64,000 bases of DNA, taken from Devosia sp. Root436 (GTDB lineage Bacteria > Pseudomonadota > Alphaproteobacteria > Rhizobiales > Devosiaceae). Below the pieces are notes generated by a model, which worked only from the letters and a program-made list of their open reading frames with translations, ran no database searches and was not told the DNA's origin. The translations under genes were made by a program, and so were the position numbers. The stretch lies in contig NZ_LMEM01000014.1 in NCBI RefSeq assembly GCF_001426345.1, positions 186,001 to 250,000 of the forward strand, read 5' to 3'. Shown here piece after piece: positions 41,429-52,343 of this stretch (its first letter is position 1; each line of letters starts with the position of its first letter).

Positions 41429-43537
41429 ATGCTCAAGCTCGAAGACCGACCAGCAGCCGAATTGCGGACACAAGACTGGTACAAGACTGCGACACGCTGG
41501 ACCCAGCTCACCTTCGTCGAAGACGATCCGCAGCGCTACGATCCGGCCTTCTGGGTCGATGTGTTCAAGCGCACGCGCTCCAACGCCCTCTGCCTCTCGG
41601 CCGGTGGCTATATCGCCTACTATCCGAGCGAAATCCCGCTGCACTATGTCTCGAAATATCTCGGCGATACCGACCCGTTCGGCACGCTGGTCGAGGAAGC
41701 GCGCAAGCTCGACATGCATGTCATGGCCCGCGTCGATCCGCACGCCATCCATGCCGACGCCGCCAAGGCGCATCCCGAATGGGTGTCGCTGACCAAGGAT
41801 CGCAAGCCGCGCGAACACTGGGCTTTGCCGGGCATCTACGTCACCTGCGCATATTCGAGCTATAATTTCGACTTCATGACCCAGGTGATCGTCGAGATCG
41901 CCGAAAAATACGACATCGACGCCCTGTTCGGAAACCGCTGGCAGGGCCATGGCGTCTGCTATTGCAAGGCCTGCGAGGGCAATTTCCGCAGCGCCAGCGG
42001 CTATGAATTGCCAGAAGGCAGCAATGCGGACGACCCCGTATGGCAAGCCTGGGCGGCCTGGCGCCGCACCGTGCTCACCCGCCTCGTGGCCCATTGGGAC
42101 GATGCCGTCAAAGCCGTGCGCCCCCATGCCAGCTTCATTCCCAATATGAGCGGCTCCTCGCTCATGGAATTCGACCTGTCGGTTATCCAGAAGCATTGCC
42201 CCATCCTGTTCGTCGATCACCAAGGCCGGCGCAATGTGGAACTGGGCTGGTCGGCCGGCCGCAACGGCAAGCGCATCCGCGCCACCTTCCGCGACCGTCC
42301 GGTCGGCCTCATCACCTCCATCGGCCCCGAAGAGGAGCCGCGCTGGAAGGATTCGGTGCAGACCGGTCCCGAGATCGAGCAATGGGTGCATGCCGGCATC
42401 ACCCAGGGGCTGTTCCCCTGGTTCACCAAGTTCAATGCCTGCATTCCCGACGACCGCTGGGTCGAGCCGGTGGTGGATTCCTTTAGCCTGCATGCCGATC
42501 TCGAACCGGTGCTCGGCACGATGCAGCCGACGGCCGAGATTGCCGTCATCGACCCGGCCACCACCCTGCGCCATTGGGCACCGGAGAAGCGGCACCTGGC
42601 CGAGCTCAACGACCTTGGCGTCTACCAGGCACTGGTCGAGGCGCGCCTGCCCTTCGAATTTCTGTCCGACCAGGTGATGACTGCCGAAGCGCTGGGACGT
42701 TTCAAACTGGTGATCCTGGCCAATGCCACCTATCTCTCCGACGCGCAGTGCCAGGCCATTCGCGACTATGTGGCCGCCGGCGGCAGTGTCGTCGCAGCGC
42801 ATGAAACTTCGCTCTACGACGAAAAGGGCGCGGCCCGCGCCGATTTCGGTCTCGCCGACGTGTTCGGCGTCACCATGACCAGTCCGCCGCGCAGCGGGGT
42901 GCGCAACAGCTATGTCGCGCTCAACGGCCTGCACCCGATCAATGAGGGTTTCGGCACGGCGCAGCGCATCATCGGGGGCACCAAGCTCATCGCCGTCGAA
43001 GCCACCGGCGATGTCGATCTGCCGTTCCTCACCGTCCCTGATTTCCCCGACCTGCCGATGGAGGAAGTCTATCCGCGCCTGCCGCCGCAGGGCGCGGGCG
43101 TGGTGGCGCGCACCACCGCGGCGGGCGGGCGCGTCGTCTATGTGCCGTGGAATATCGGCGAGGTGTTCTGGACCTATCTGGCGCCCGACCAGGGCCGGCT
43201 GATCGCCAATGCCGTCAAATGGGCCTTGGGCAAGGCGCCGCAAATCGAGATCGAGGGACGTGGCGTCTTCGATGTCGCCCTGCATGAGGGTGAAGAGGGC
43301 AGGGCCCTGTGCCTGCTCAACCTCACCAATCCGATGATGATGAAGGGCCCGCTGCGCGAAACCTGGCCGGTTGGTCCGCTAAAAGTCACGATTGAGGTGC
43401 CAGGGGGGCGTCAGGTCGGCAAGGCGAGGCTGCTGGTGGCCGGGCGCGATGTTCCTTTCGAACTTGTGGATGGCCGCGCCGTGGTGGATGTGCCGGGGCT
43501 GGAAACCATGGAAGTGGTCCAGTTGAGCTGGACCTGA
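41429..43537 (+). CDS. Predicted glycoside hydrolase (GHL6-like) with beta-galactosidase trimerisation-type domain
   Basis: A 702-aa cytoplasmic protein; no signal peptide. The N-terminal TIM-barrel region (about 20-370: RYDPAFWVDVFKRTRSNALC; HVMARVDPHAIHADAA; IDALFGNRWQGHGVCYCKAC; GITQGLFPWFTKFNACIP) resembles the hypothetical glycosyl hydrolase 6 family. The middle region (about 395-600: LGVYQALVEARLPFEFLSDQ; RFKLVILANATYLSD; YVAAGGSVVAAHETSL) resembles the amidotransferase-like trimerisation domain of GH42 enzymes. The C-terminal part is beta-rich. The substrate is unknown; it probably cleaves the glycoside imported by the flanking ABC genes. Confidence 0.72.
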   Translation: MLKLEDRPAAELRTQDWYKTATRWTQLTFVEDDPQRYDPAFWVDVFKRTRSNALCLSAGGYIAYYPSEIPLHYVSKYLGDTDPFGTLVEEARKLDMHVMARVDPHAIHADAAKAHPEWVSLTKDRKPREHWALPGIYVTCAYSSYNFDFMTQVIVEIAEKYDIDALFGNRWQGHGVCYCKACEGNFRSASGYELPEGSNADDPVWQAWAAWRRTVLTRLVAHWDDAVKAVRPHASFIPNMSGSSLMEFDLSVIQKHCPILFVDHQGRRNVELGWSAGRNGKRIRATFRDRPVGLITSIGPEEEPRWKDSVQTGPEIEQWVHAGITQGLFPWFTKFNACIPDDRWVEPVVDSFSLHADLEPVLGTMQPTAEIAVIDPATTLRHWAPEKRHLAELNDLGVYQALVEARLPFEFLSDQVMTAEALGRFKLVILANATYLSDAQCQAIRDYVAAGGSVVAAHETSLYDEKGAARADFGLADVFGVTMTSPPRSGVRNSYVALNGLHPINEGFGTAQRIIGGTKLIAVEATGDVDLPFLTVPDFPDLPMEEVYPRLPPQGAGVVARTTAAGGRVVYVPWNIGEVFWTYLAPDQGRLIANAVKWALGKAPQIEIEGRGVFDVALHEGEEGRALCLLNLTNPMMMKGPLRETWPVGPLKVTIEVPGGRQVGKARLLVAGRDVPFELVDGRAVVDVPGLETMEVVQLSWT

Positions 43538-43562
43538 CTGTGCCAAGCCTGGAGGAATGGCA

Positions 43563-44549
43563 ATGCTGAACTATATCCTGAAGCGGCTGGTCTACATGAT
43601 CCCGACGCTGTTCGGCATGTCGATCATCTCGTTCGCCATCATCCAACTGCCGCCGGGTGATTACCTGACCTCGCTGATGTCGACTTTGGCCGATGGCGGC
43701 GCGCCGATCGATGCCGCCACCGTCGAGCGCCTGCGCTCGCAATACGGGCTCGACCAGCCCATCTGGCTGCAATACGGCAAGTGGATGGCCGGCATTCTGT
43801 TCCGCGGCGATTTCGGCTTTTCCTTCGAATGGAACCAGCCGGTCGCCGAGGTGATCTGGTCGCGCATGGGCACGACGCTGGCGCTCTCCTTTGCCGCTTT
43901 GCTGTTCGTCTGGGCGGTCTCGCTGCCCATCGGCATCTATTCGGCCGTGCGGCGCCATTCGGTGGGCGACTATGTCTTCACGTTCCTCGGCTTCATCGGC
44001 CTGGCCGTGCCCAATTTCATCTTCGCGCTGACGCTGATGTATGTCTCGTTCCGCGTGTTCGGCCAGTCGGTTGGCGGCCTCTACTCGCCCGAATATGTCG
44101 ATGCGCCCTGGAGCTGGGCCAAGCTCTGGGACCTGATGATGCATCTGTGGATTCCCATCATCGTCATCGGCACCTCCGGCACCGCCGCGATGATCCGCAT
44201 CCTGCGCGCCAATCTCACCGATGAATTGTCCAAGCCCTATGTGACCACGGCGCGGGCCAAGGGCCTGCCCGAATACAAGGTGATCGTGAAATACCCGGTG
44301 CGCATCGCGCTCAATCCCTTCGTTTCCGCCATCGGCTGGGTGCTGCCCGAACTGGTGTCCGGCGTCACCATCACCGCCATCGTGCTCAACCTGCCCACGG
44401 CCGGCCCGCTGCTGCTGCGGGCGCTGGTGGCCCAGGACATGTACCTGGCTGGCAGCTTCATCCTGCTGCTCAGCGTGCTGACCCTGGTGGGCATGCTGGT
44501 CTCCGACATCCTGCTTGCGCTGCTCGATCCGCGCATCCGCTACAATTGA
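43563..44549 (+). CDS. ABC transporter permease (DppB/OppB-like)
   Basis: A 328-aa protein with six predicted transmembrane helices, the N-terminal YILKRLVYMIPTLFGMSIIS of the DppB family and the EAA-type loop PYVTTARAKGLPEYKVIVKY. GGAGG lies 7 bp before the ATG at 43563; the ATG at 43557 would be too close to it. It pairs with the DppC-like gene that follows. Confidence 0.93.
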   Translation: MLNYILKRLVYMIPTLFGMSIISFAIIQLPPGDYLTSLMSTLADGGAPIDAATVERLRSQYGLDQPIWLQYGKWMAGILFRGDFGFSFEWNQPVAEVIWSRMGTTLALSFAALLFVWAVSLPIGIYSAVRRHSVGDYVFTFLGFIGLAVPNFIFALTLMYVSFRVFGQSVGGLYSPEYVDAPWSWAKLWDLMMHLWIPIIVIGTSGTAAMIRILRANLTDELSKPYVTTARAKGLPEYKVIVKYPVRIALNPFVSAIGWVLPELVSGVTITAIVLNLPTAGPLLLRALVAQDMYLAGSFILLLSVLTLVGMLVSDILLALLDPRIRYN

Positions 44550-44559
44550 GGTATCGGCC

Positions 44560-45726
44560 ATGACCATGACCCCCAGCCTCGACGATGCCGCGCTTGAAGA
44601 CGGCCCCGCCATCAGCGGCCTCAAGCCTGGCCTCGCCCCGACATCGGATGCCGCAGCCGGCCAATGGACGCTCATCGCCCGCAAGTTTCTGGCCCAGAAG
44701 CTGGCCGTATTCTGCGGTGGGCTGATCCTGGCACTCTATCTCATCGGCGCCCTCGCCGAGTTCCTGGCGCCGGGCCTGCCCGATACCAGCCGGGCCCAGT
44801 TCACCTATGCGCCGCCGCAGAGCATCGGCCTGTTCACGCCCGACGGCGCGTTCCAGCCCCATATCAAGGGCTACAAGGTCGAGATCGACCAGGAAGCCTT
44901 GCGCCGAACCTTCGTGGTCGATGACTCGATCATCGTGCCGATAGGCTTTTTCGTCGAAGGTCCGGCTTACAAGTTCTGGGGGCTTTTCGAGAGCAACCGC
45001 CACCTGGTCGGGCCGCTCGACCCAACCCAGCCCATGTATCTGCTTGGCGCCGACCGCCTGGGGCGGGACCTGCTGAGCCGGCTGATCTACGGCACCCGCA
45101 TTTCCATGTCGATCGGGCTGATCGGCGTCTGCCTGTCGCTCATGCTTGGCGTCGTGCTCGGCAGTATTTCGGGCTATTTCGGCGGCTGGGTGGATACGGT
45201 AGTGCAGCGCATCATCGAGGTGGTGAGCGCCATGCCCACCATCCCGCTCTGGCTCGGGCTGGCCGCGGCCATTCCGCTGACCTGGTCGCCGGTGCAGGTC
45301 TATTTCGTCATCACCGTCATCGTGTCGCTGCTGGGCTGGACCGGGCTCGCCCGTGAAGTTCGGGGCCGCTTCTTCGCCCTGCGCAACGAGGATTTCGTCA
45401 CCGCGGCCAAGCTCGATGGCTCGAGCGAGCGGCGGGTGATCTTCCGGCATATCCTGCCCTCGCTTACCAGCCATATCCTGGCGGTGGTGACCCTGGCCGT
45501 GCCCTCCATGATCATCGCGGAAACCTCGCTGTCCTTCCTCGGCGTCGGCCTCAAGGCGCCGGTGGTGAGCTGGGGCGTGCTGCTGCAGGATGCCCAGAAT
45601 ATCCGCTCCATTTCCACCGCGCCTTGGCTGCTGATCTGGCCGAGTCTGGCGGTGGTCATCGCGGTGCTCTCCTTCAACTTCTTCGGCGATGGCCTGCGCG
45701 ATGCCGCCGATCCCTATGAAAGCTGA
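44560..45726 (+). CDS. ABC transporter permease (DppC/OppC-like)
   Basis: A 388-aa protein with the OppC N-terminal domain (about 35-60) and the permease domain from about 170 (GADRLGRDLLSRLIYGTRIS; EDFVTAAKLDGSSERRVIFR; ETSLSFLGVGLKAPVVSWG). A long periplasmic insertion lies between helices 1 and 2 (about 65-165), as in OppC proteins that handle large oligosaccharides. The ATG at 44560 is 10 bp after the DppB-like stop. Confidence 0.92.
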   Translation: MTMTPSLDDAALEDGPAISGLKPGLAPTSDAAAGQWTLIARKFLAQKLAVFCGGLILALYLIGALAEFLAPGLPDTSRAQFTYAPPQSIGLFTPDGAFQPHIKGYKVEIDQEALRRTFVVDDSIIVPIGFFVEGPAYKFWGLFESNRHLVGPLDPTQPMYLLGADRLGRDLLSRLIYGTRISMSIGLIGVCLSLMLGVVLGSISGYFGGWVDTVVQRIIEVVSAMPTIPLWLGLAAAIPLTWSPVQVYFVITVIVSLLGWTGLAREVRGRFFALRNEDFVTAAKLDGSSERRVIFRHILPSLTSHILAVVTLAVPSMIIAETSLSFLGVGLKAPVVSWGVLLQDAQNIRSISTAPWLLIWPSLAVVIAVLSFNFFGDGLRDAADPYES

Positions 45727-45736
45727 GGAGGCGAAC

Positions 45737-47443
<1,707 letters not shown>

Positions 47444-47447
47444 GACC

Positions 47448-48476
47448 ATGACCATCCATCAGAAAGCCGTACTCGCCGGTGCCGGCGCCATGAGCCGCAA
47501 ATGGCTCGAAGCCATCAAGACCATTGGCGGCGTCGACATTGTCGGCATCGTCGATATCAACCCGGCCAATGCCGAAAAGCGCGCCGAAGAGCAGGGCATC
47601 GCGCCCGAAATCGGCACCGATCTCAAGGCGATGCTGTCGCGGCTGACGCCGGACATCGTGCTCGACGTCGCCATTCCGGCTGCAAGGCACGAGATCGTCT
47701 CGACGGCCCTCTCGGCCGGCGCGCATGTGCTGTCGGAAAAGCCCATGGCCGAAACCATGGAACAGGCCCGCGACCTGGTCGCGCGCGCCAGGGCGGCCGG
47801 CCGTCTCCATGTCGTCGTGCAGAACCGGCGCTATCTGGCCCAGCTCCGGCGCATCCGGCGGCTGGTCGCCTCCGGCGCCATCGGCGAGCTCACCGCCATT
47901 CACTGCGATTTCTTCCTCGATCCCCATTTCGGCGGCTTCCGCGAGCAGATGGCGCACGTGCTGTTGCTCGATATGGCCATCCACACTTTCGACGCGGCGC
48001 GCTTCGTCGCCGATGACGCGGCGGCCTCGGTCTATGCCGAGGAGTGGAACCCGGCCGGCAGTTGGTACCGGGAGGGTTCCTCGGCGCTTGCCAGCTTCCG
48101 TTTCGCCGGCGGCGCCGTCTTCACCTATCGCGGCTCATGGTGTGCGCCCGGCCTGCGCACGAGCTGGGAGAGCGCCTGGCGCATCGTCGGCACGACGGGC
48201 AGCGTAGTCTGGGACGGCGCCGACGACATTCGTGCCGAGCGCAGTGTTCCGGGCGGCGGCCAATTACTCCCCGCCATCGAGCCTGTCGCCATTCCCGCGC
48301 TCGATCCCGCCGACCGCATCGGCGGGCATCTGGGCGTCATCACCGACTTCATCGCCGCCACGCGCGGCGGGCCGCTGCCCGAAACCGTCGGACACGAAAA
48401 CATCAAGAGCCTCGCCATGGTTCTCGGCGCCATCGACAGCGTCGGGCAGGGCGGGCGCGTCGAAATCGTCATCTAG
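47448..48476 (+). CDS. Gfo/Idh/MocA family oxidoreductase (first of two)
   Basis: A 342-aa NAD(P)-dependent dehydrogenase. The N-terminal Rossmann fold has AVLAGAGAMSRKWLEAI and VGIVDINPANAEKRAEEQ, with the catalytic lysine in VLSEKPMAETME, and the C-terminal alpha/beta domain includes CDFFLDPHFGGFREQM and LDMAIHTFDAARF. It starts 4 bp after the ATPase gene and probably oxidises the liberated sugar or its derivative. Confidence 0.92.
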   Translation: MTIHQKAVLAGAGAMSRKWLEAIKTIGGVDIVGIVDINPANAEKRAEEQGIAPEIGTDLKAMLSRLTPDIVLDVAIPAARHEIVSTALSAGAHVLSEKPMAETMEQARDLVARARAAGRLHVVVQNRRYLAQLRRIRRLVASGAIGELTAIHCDFFLDPHFGGFREQMAHVLLLDMAIHTFDAARFVADDAAASVYAEEWNPAGSWYREGSSALASFRFAGGAVFTYRGSWCAPGLRTSWESAWRIVGTTGSVVWDGADDIRAERSVPGGGQLLPAIEPVAIPALDPADRIGGHLGVITDFIAATRGGPLPETVGHENIKSLAMVLGAIDSVGQGGRVEIVI

Positions 48477-48486
48477 GAGATATTTC

Positions 48487-49401
48487 ATGGCCATAGACCC
48501 CAAAGCCATTCGCATCGGCACCATGATCCGCGGGCACGAGCCCGATCCGGTGGGGTATCTCGAAAAGATCCTGCCGCATGGCTTCGAAAGCATCGAGCCC
48601 TATTTCTGGCAGACCGTGAACAAGGACCTGCCCGAACTGGCCAAGCGCCTCAAGGACGTGATCGGAGACCGCGACGTCACCATCTCGACGCTGGGCATGT
48701 TCGGCAATCCCCTAGAAGAACAGCCCAAGGACATCGACACCCTGCGCGGCTGGGAAGCCCTGATCGACAATGCCCACCATTTCGGCGCCACCTGCGTCGC
48801 CGGCTTTACCGGCCGCATCCGCAACCGGCCCATCGAGGAAAGCCTGCCGCAATTCAAGAAGGTCTGGTCCGAGCTGTCCAGGCGCGCCGCCGACAAGGGC
48901 GTCAAGATCGCCTTCGAGAACTGCGCCATGCGCGGCAACTGGGAAAGCGGCGACTGGAACATCGCCCACAATCCCGACGCCTGGGAACTGATGTTCAACG
49001 CGGTGCCGGAGGACAATCTGGGGCTCGAATGGGAGCCATGCCACCAGATGGTCTATCTCATCGATCCCATCCCACAAATCCGCAAATGGGCGCATAAATT
49101 CTTCCACGTGCATGGCAAGGACGCGACCATTCGCTGGGACGTGATCAGGTCGCAGGGCTATGGTGGCAAGGAAAAAGCCGTGTGGATGCGCACGCCCGGC
49201 TTCGGCGACACCAACTGGACGGACGTCATCTCCGAATTGCGGCTGGCCGGCTGGTCGGGCTCCATCGATATCGAGGGCTGGCACGATCCGGTCTATCGCG
49301 AGGAGTTGGAAATGGTCGGCCAGGTCCATGCGCTCAACTATCTCAAGGCCTGCCGGGGCGGTGACTTTACCCGCTATCCCGGCCCGCTCAAGGGAGCCTG
49401 A
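48487..49401 (+). CDS. Sugar phosphate isomerase/epimerase (AP endonuclease 2-like TIM barrel)
   Basis: A 304-aa PF01261-type protein. Likely metal-binding residues lie in KIAFENCAMRGNW, LGLEWEPCHQM, FFHVHGKDATIRW and SIDIEGWHDPVY, as in IolE, IolI and 3-keto-sugar epimerases. Next to Gfo/Idh/MocA dehydrogenases such proteins often act on keto-sugars, so a 2- or 3-keto-glycoside isomerase or lyase role is reasonable but unproven. A GGAGA motif precedes the ATG at 48487. Confidence 0.85.
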   Translation: MAIDPKAIRIGTMIRGHEPDPVGYLEKILPHGFESIEPYFWQTVNKDLPELAKRLKDVIGDRDVTISTLGMFGNPLEEQPKDIDTLRGWEALIDNAHHFGATCVAGFTGRIRNRPIEESLPQFKKVWSELSRRAADKGVKIAFENCAMRGNWESGDWNIAHNPDAWELMFNAVPEDNLGLEWEPCHQMVYLIDPIPQIRKWAHKFFHVHGKDATIRWDVIRSQGYGGKEKAVWMRTPGFGDTNWTDVISELRLAGWSGSIDIEGWHDPVYREELEMVGQVHALNYLKACRGGDFTRYPGPLKGA

Positions 49402-49403
49402 CC

Positions 49404-50189
49404 ATGCCGCGCTTTTCCGCCAATATTTCCATGCTCTATCCCGACCTGCCGTTTCTCGACCGTTTCGCGGCAGCGGCGGCGGACGGGTTCGCGGCGGTGG
49501 AATATGTCGGCGCCTATGACCAGACCCCGGCCCATCTCAAGACCATCCTGGCCGATAACGGGCTGACCCAGGCGCTGTTCAACCTGCCGGCGGGCGACTG
49601 GGCGGCGGGCGAGCGCGGCATCGGTTGTCATCCCAATCGGGTCGAGGCGTTTCGCCAGGGCATAGACACGGCCATCGCCTATGCGACCGCCACCGATTGC
49701 GGGCAGGTCAATTGCCTCGCCGGCATCGCCCCGACGGGACACGATCGCGCGGCATTGGAGGCGGTGCTGATCGACAATCTGCGCTACGCCGCGCCGCGCC
49801 TGGCGGCGGCCGGCATCAAGCTGCTGCTGGAGCCGATCAATACCCGCGATATTCCGGGCTTCCTCGTCAATTCCACCGACGACTACGAACGTATCGCCGC
49901 CGCCGTCGGCCACGACAATCTCTACCTGCAATACGATTTCTACCACATGCAGGTGGTGCAGGGTGAACTGCTGGCGACCTTCAGGCGGCTGCAATCGCGC
50001 ATCGCCCATGTGCAGATCGCCGACAATCCCGGCCGCAACGAGCCGGGCACCGGCGAGATCAATTACGCCAATATCTTCAAGACGCTGGACGCGGCTGGTT
50101 ACACCGGCTGGGTCGGCGCCGAATATAAGCCGCTGGCCGGCACCAGCGCCGGGCTGGGCTGGTTCAAGGATTGGAGCATACACGCATGA
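49404..50189 (+). CDS. hyi: Hydroxypyruvate isomerase family protein
   Basis: A 261-aa TIM barrel with the Hyi signatures SANISMLYPDLPFLDRFA, LLEPINTRDIPGFLVNSTDD, LYLQYDFYHMQ, HVQIADNPGRNEPGTGEINY and WVGAEYKP. It interconverts hydroxypyruvate and tartronate semialdehyde. The next gene encodes a tartronate semialdehyde reductase, and the two overlap by 4 nt (ATGA), which supports the assignment. It starts 2 bp after the upstream isomerase stop. Confidence 0.9.
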   Translation: MPRFSANISMLYPDLPFLDRFAAAAADGFAAVEYVGAYDQTPAHLKTILADNGLTQALFNLPAGDWAAGERGIGCHPNRVEAFRQGIDTAIAYATATDCGQVNCLAGIAPTGHDRAALEAVLIDNLRYAAPRLAAAGIKLLLEPINTRDIPGFLVNSTDDYERIAAAVGHDNLYLQYDFYHMQVVQGELLATFRRLQSRIAHVQIADNPGRNEPGTGEINYANIFKTLDAAGYTGWVGAEYKPLAGTSAGLGWFKDWSIHA

Positions 50190-51043
50190 AGATCGGTTTC
50201 ATCGGCCTGGGCGTCATGGGGCGGCCCATGGCGGGGCATCTGATTGCTGCCGGGCATGAGGTCCATCTGCATCGGGTCAAGGACGTGTCCCGGCATCTCG
50301 TCGAGGCAGGCGGCAAGGCTCACGACAGCGCCCGCGCGGTCGCCGCGGCGGCCGATGTCATCATCCTCATGGTGCCCGATACGCCGGATGTGGAAGCGGT
50401 GCTGTTTGGCGCCGAGGGCGTTGCCGAGGGTCTCTCGGACGGCAAGCTGGTGATCGACATGAGTTCGATTTCCCCCGTGTCTACCAAGGATTTTGCGGCC
50501 CGCATCGCCGGGCTGGGCGCCGGCTATGTCGATGCCCCGGTCTCCGGCGGAGAGGTCGGCGCCAAGGCGGCATCGCTCACCATCATGGTCGGCGCATCGG
50601 AAGCCGATTTCGACCGCGCGCGCCCGCTCCTGGACCTGATGGGCAAGAACATCACCCGCATCGGCGGAGTCGGGGCAGGGCAGACGGCCAAGGTGGTCAA
50701 CCAGGTCATCGTCGGTCTCACTATCGAGGCGGTGGCCGAGGGCCTGCTGCTGGCCAAGGCGGCCGGCGCCGATCCCGCCAAGGTGCGTGAAGCGCTGATG
50801 GGGGGCTTTGCCGCGTCGCGCATTCTCGAAGTGCATGGTGACCGCATGGTCAAGCAGACTTTCGATCCCGGCTTCCGCATTCGCCTGCATCGCAAGGATA
50901 TCGGCCTCGCCATGGAGGCTGCCAAGGCGCTCGACCTCTATCTGCCGCATTCGGCCAGCCTGCAGCAGTTGATGAACAAGGCACTGGCCGAAGGGCTGGG
51001 TGACCAGGACCATTCCGCGTTGATCAAGACGCTGGCGCCCTGA
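50186..51043 (+). CDS. garR: 2-hydroxy-3-oxopropionate (tartronate semialdehyde) reductase
   Basis: A 285-aa beta-hydroxyacid dehydrogenase. The NAD(P)-binding motif is IGFIGLGVMGRPMAGHL, the substrate-binding block is YVDAPVSGGEVGAKAASLTI, and the catalytic lysine lies in GGVGAGQTAKVVNQ. It reduces tartronate semialdehyde to D-glycerate. The ATG at 50186 overlaps the hyi stop. Other members of this family act on 3-hydroxyisobutyrate, but the hyi neighbour favours GarR. Confidence 0.88.
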   Translation: MKIGFIGLGVMGRPMAGHLIAAGHEVHLHRVKDVSRHLVEAGGKAHDSARAVAAAADVIILMVPDTPDVEAVLFGAEGVAEGLSDGKLVIDMSSISPVSTKDFAARIAGLGAGYVDAPVSGGEVGAKAASLTIMVGASEADFDRARPLLDLMGKNITRIGGVGAGQTAKVVNQVIVGLTIEAVAEGLLLAKAAGADPAKVREALMGGFAASRILEVHGDRMVKQTFDPGFRIRLHRKDIGLAMEAAKALDLYLPHSASLQQLMNKALAEGLGDQDHSALIKTLAP

Positions 51044-51059
51044 GCGGACGGAGAGACAC

Positions 51060-52067
51060 ATGTCCGGCAAGGTGCGGTGGGGGATTCTGTCGACTGCCAA
51101 TATCGGATTGACCAAGGTCATTCCCGCTATCCAGAAATCTCCCCATTCGGAAGTCGTCGCCATTGCCTCGCGCACGCTGGACACATCGCGCACCGCCGCC
51201 CAGGCGCTGGGGATAGACAGGGCCTACGGATCCTATGAGGACCTGCTGGCCGATCCGGAAATCGACGCCGTCTACAACCCGCTGCCCAACCACCTGCATG
51301 TCGAGCTGACCCTGGCCGCCAATGCCGCCGGCAAGCATGTGCTGTGCGAGAAACCTATCGCCGTCAATGCGGAAGAGGCCAGAAAGCTGCGGGGCGCCAG
51401 GACGGACCGGTTGATCATGGAAGGCTTCATGGTGCGCTTTCATGGCCAGTGGCTGCGCATGCGGGAGATCGTGCGCTCGGGCGAACTGGGCACGGTTCGC
51501 GGGCTCAACGCGACCTTCAACTACCACAACGTCAATCCCGCCAATATCCGCAACCGAGGCGAGACCGGCGGCGGGGGACTGCTGGATATCGGCGGCTACG
51601 CCGTCACCAGCGGCCGTTTCTTCTTCGAGGCCGAACCGTTGCGTGTCGTGGCGCTTGTCGATCGCGATCCTGCCTTCGGCACCGACAGGCAGGCCAGCGT
51701 CATCGCCGATTTCGGCGGCGGCCGGCAGATGGTCTTCATGGTGTCCACCCAGCTGAGCCGCACCCAGTCGATACACATACTCGGCACCAGGGCGCGTGCG
51801 GAAATCTGCGTTCCGTTCACGCCGCGGCAGGGTGACGCCACTTCTATCCTCATCGACCCCGGCCACAGTGTCGATGGGCATCTGTCGCGCCGCGAAATTA
51901 TCCCGCCCAGCGATCAGTATTCGGACATGGCGGAAGCGTTCGCTTTGGCGGTGCTGGGGCAGCAAGACTTGCCCTACGGCGTTGAAGACGCAATCCGGTC
52001 CATGTGCGTACTCGACGCGATCCTGGAGAGCGAGCGGAGCGGCGGCTGGGCTCAGGTCAGAAGCTGA
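51060..52067 (+). CDS. Gfo/Idh/MocA family oxidoreductase (second)
   Basis: A 335-aa dehydrogenase with the Rossmann opening RWGILSTANIGLTKVIPAI, NPLPNHLHVELTLAANA, the EKP motif HVLCEKPIAVNAEEA and a GGGLLDIGGYAVTSGRFFF block as in glucose-fructose oxidoreductase and dimeric dihydrodiol dehydrogenase relatives. It differs clearly from the copy at 47448, so the two probably act at different steps. It is the last gene of the operon. Confidence 0.9.
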   Translation: MSGKVRWGILSTANIGLTKVIPAIQKSPHSEVVAIASRTLDTSRTAAQALGIDRAYGSYEDLLADPEIDAVYNPLPNHLHVELTLAANAAGKHVLCEKPIAVNAEEARKLRGARTDRLIMEGFMVRFHGQWLRMREIVRSGELGTVRGLNATFNYHNVNPANIRNRGETGGGGLLDIGGYAVTSGRFFFEAEPLRVVALVDRDPAFGTDRQASVIADFGGGRQMVFMVSTQLSRTQSIHILGTRARAEICVPFTPRQGDATSILIDPGHSVDGHLSRREIIPPSDQYSDMAEAFALAVLGQQDLPYGVEDAIRSMCVLDAILESERSGGWAQVRS

Positions 52068-52085
52068 CGGCCGGAATCCGGATGT

Positions 52086-52280
52086 CTAGACCTGTTCTTC
52101 TGCCAGTTCGGGAGAGCGAAGGCGATCGAGGAGGGCTTCCATTTCGTCGGCGACCTCGGCGGGATAGAGGCCGCGGCGGAACTTGGTCACGATCTCCGAG
52201 ACCCTTTCATAACGCCGGCGATAGCTTTCCATGCGCTCGCCATCGAAGCGGGGGCAGCGAACTGGGGGCCATTCGTCCAT
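52086..52280 (-). CDS. Small hypothetical protein
   Basis: A 64-aa charged protein (SYRRRYERVSEIVTKFRRG; EMEALLDRLRSPELAEEQV), mostly helical, not recognised. A GGAG motif lies 8 bp before the ATG, and it does not overlap other genes, so it is likely real. It lies between the sugar operon and the two-component system, on the latter's strand but separated from it by 63 bp. Confidence 0.55.
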   Translation of the reverse strand: MDEWPPVRCPRFDGERMESYRRRYERVSEIVTKFRRGLYPAEVADEMEALLDRLRSPELAEEQV

Positions 52281-52343
52281 AGCGTCACTCCATCGCCGCA
52301 GGCAACCGGCCTGCCGATGGGGTGCGATGCTACCTGCGTCAGG

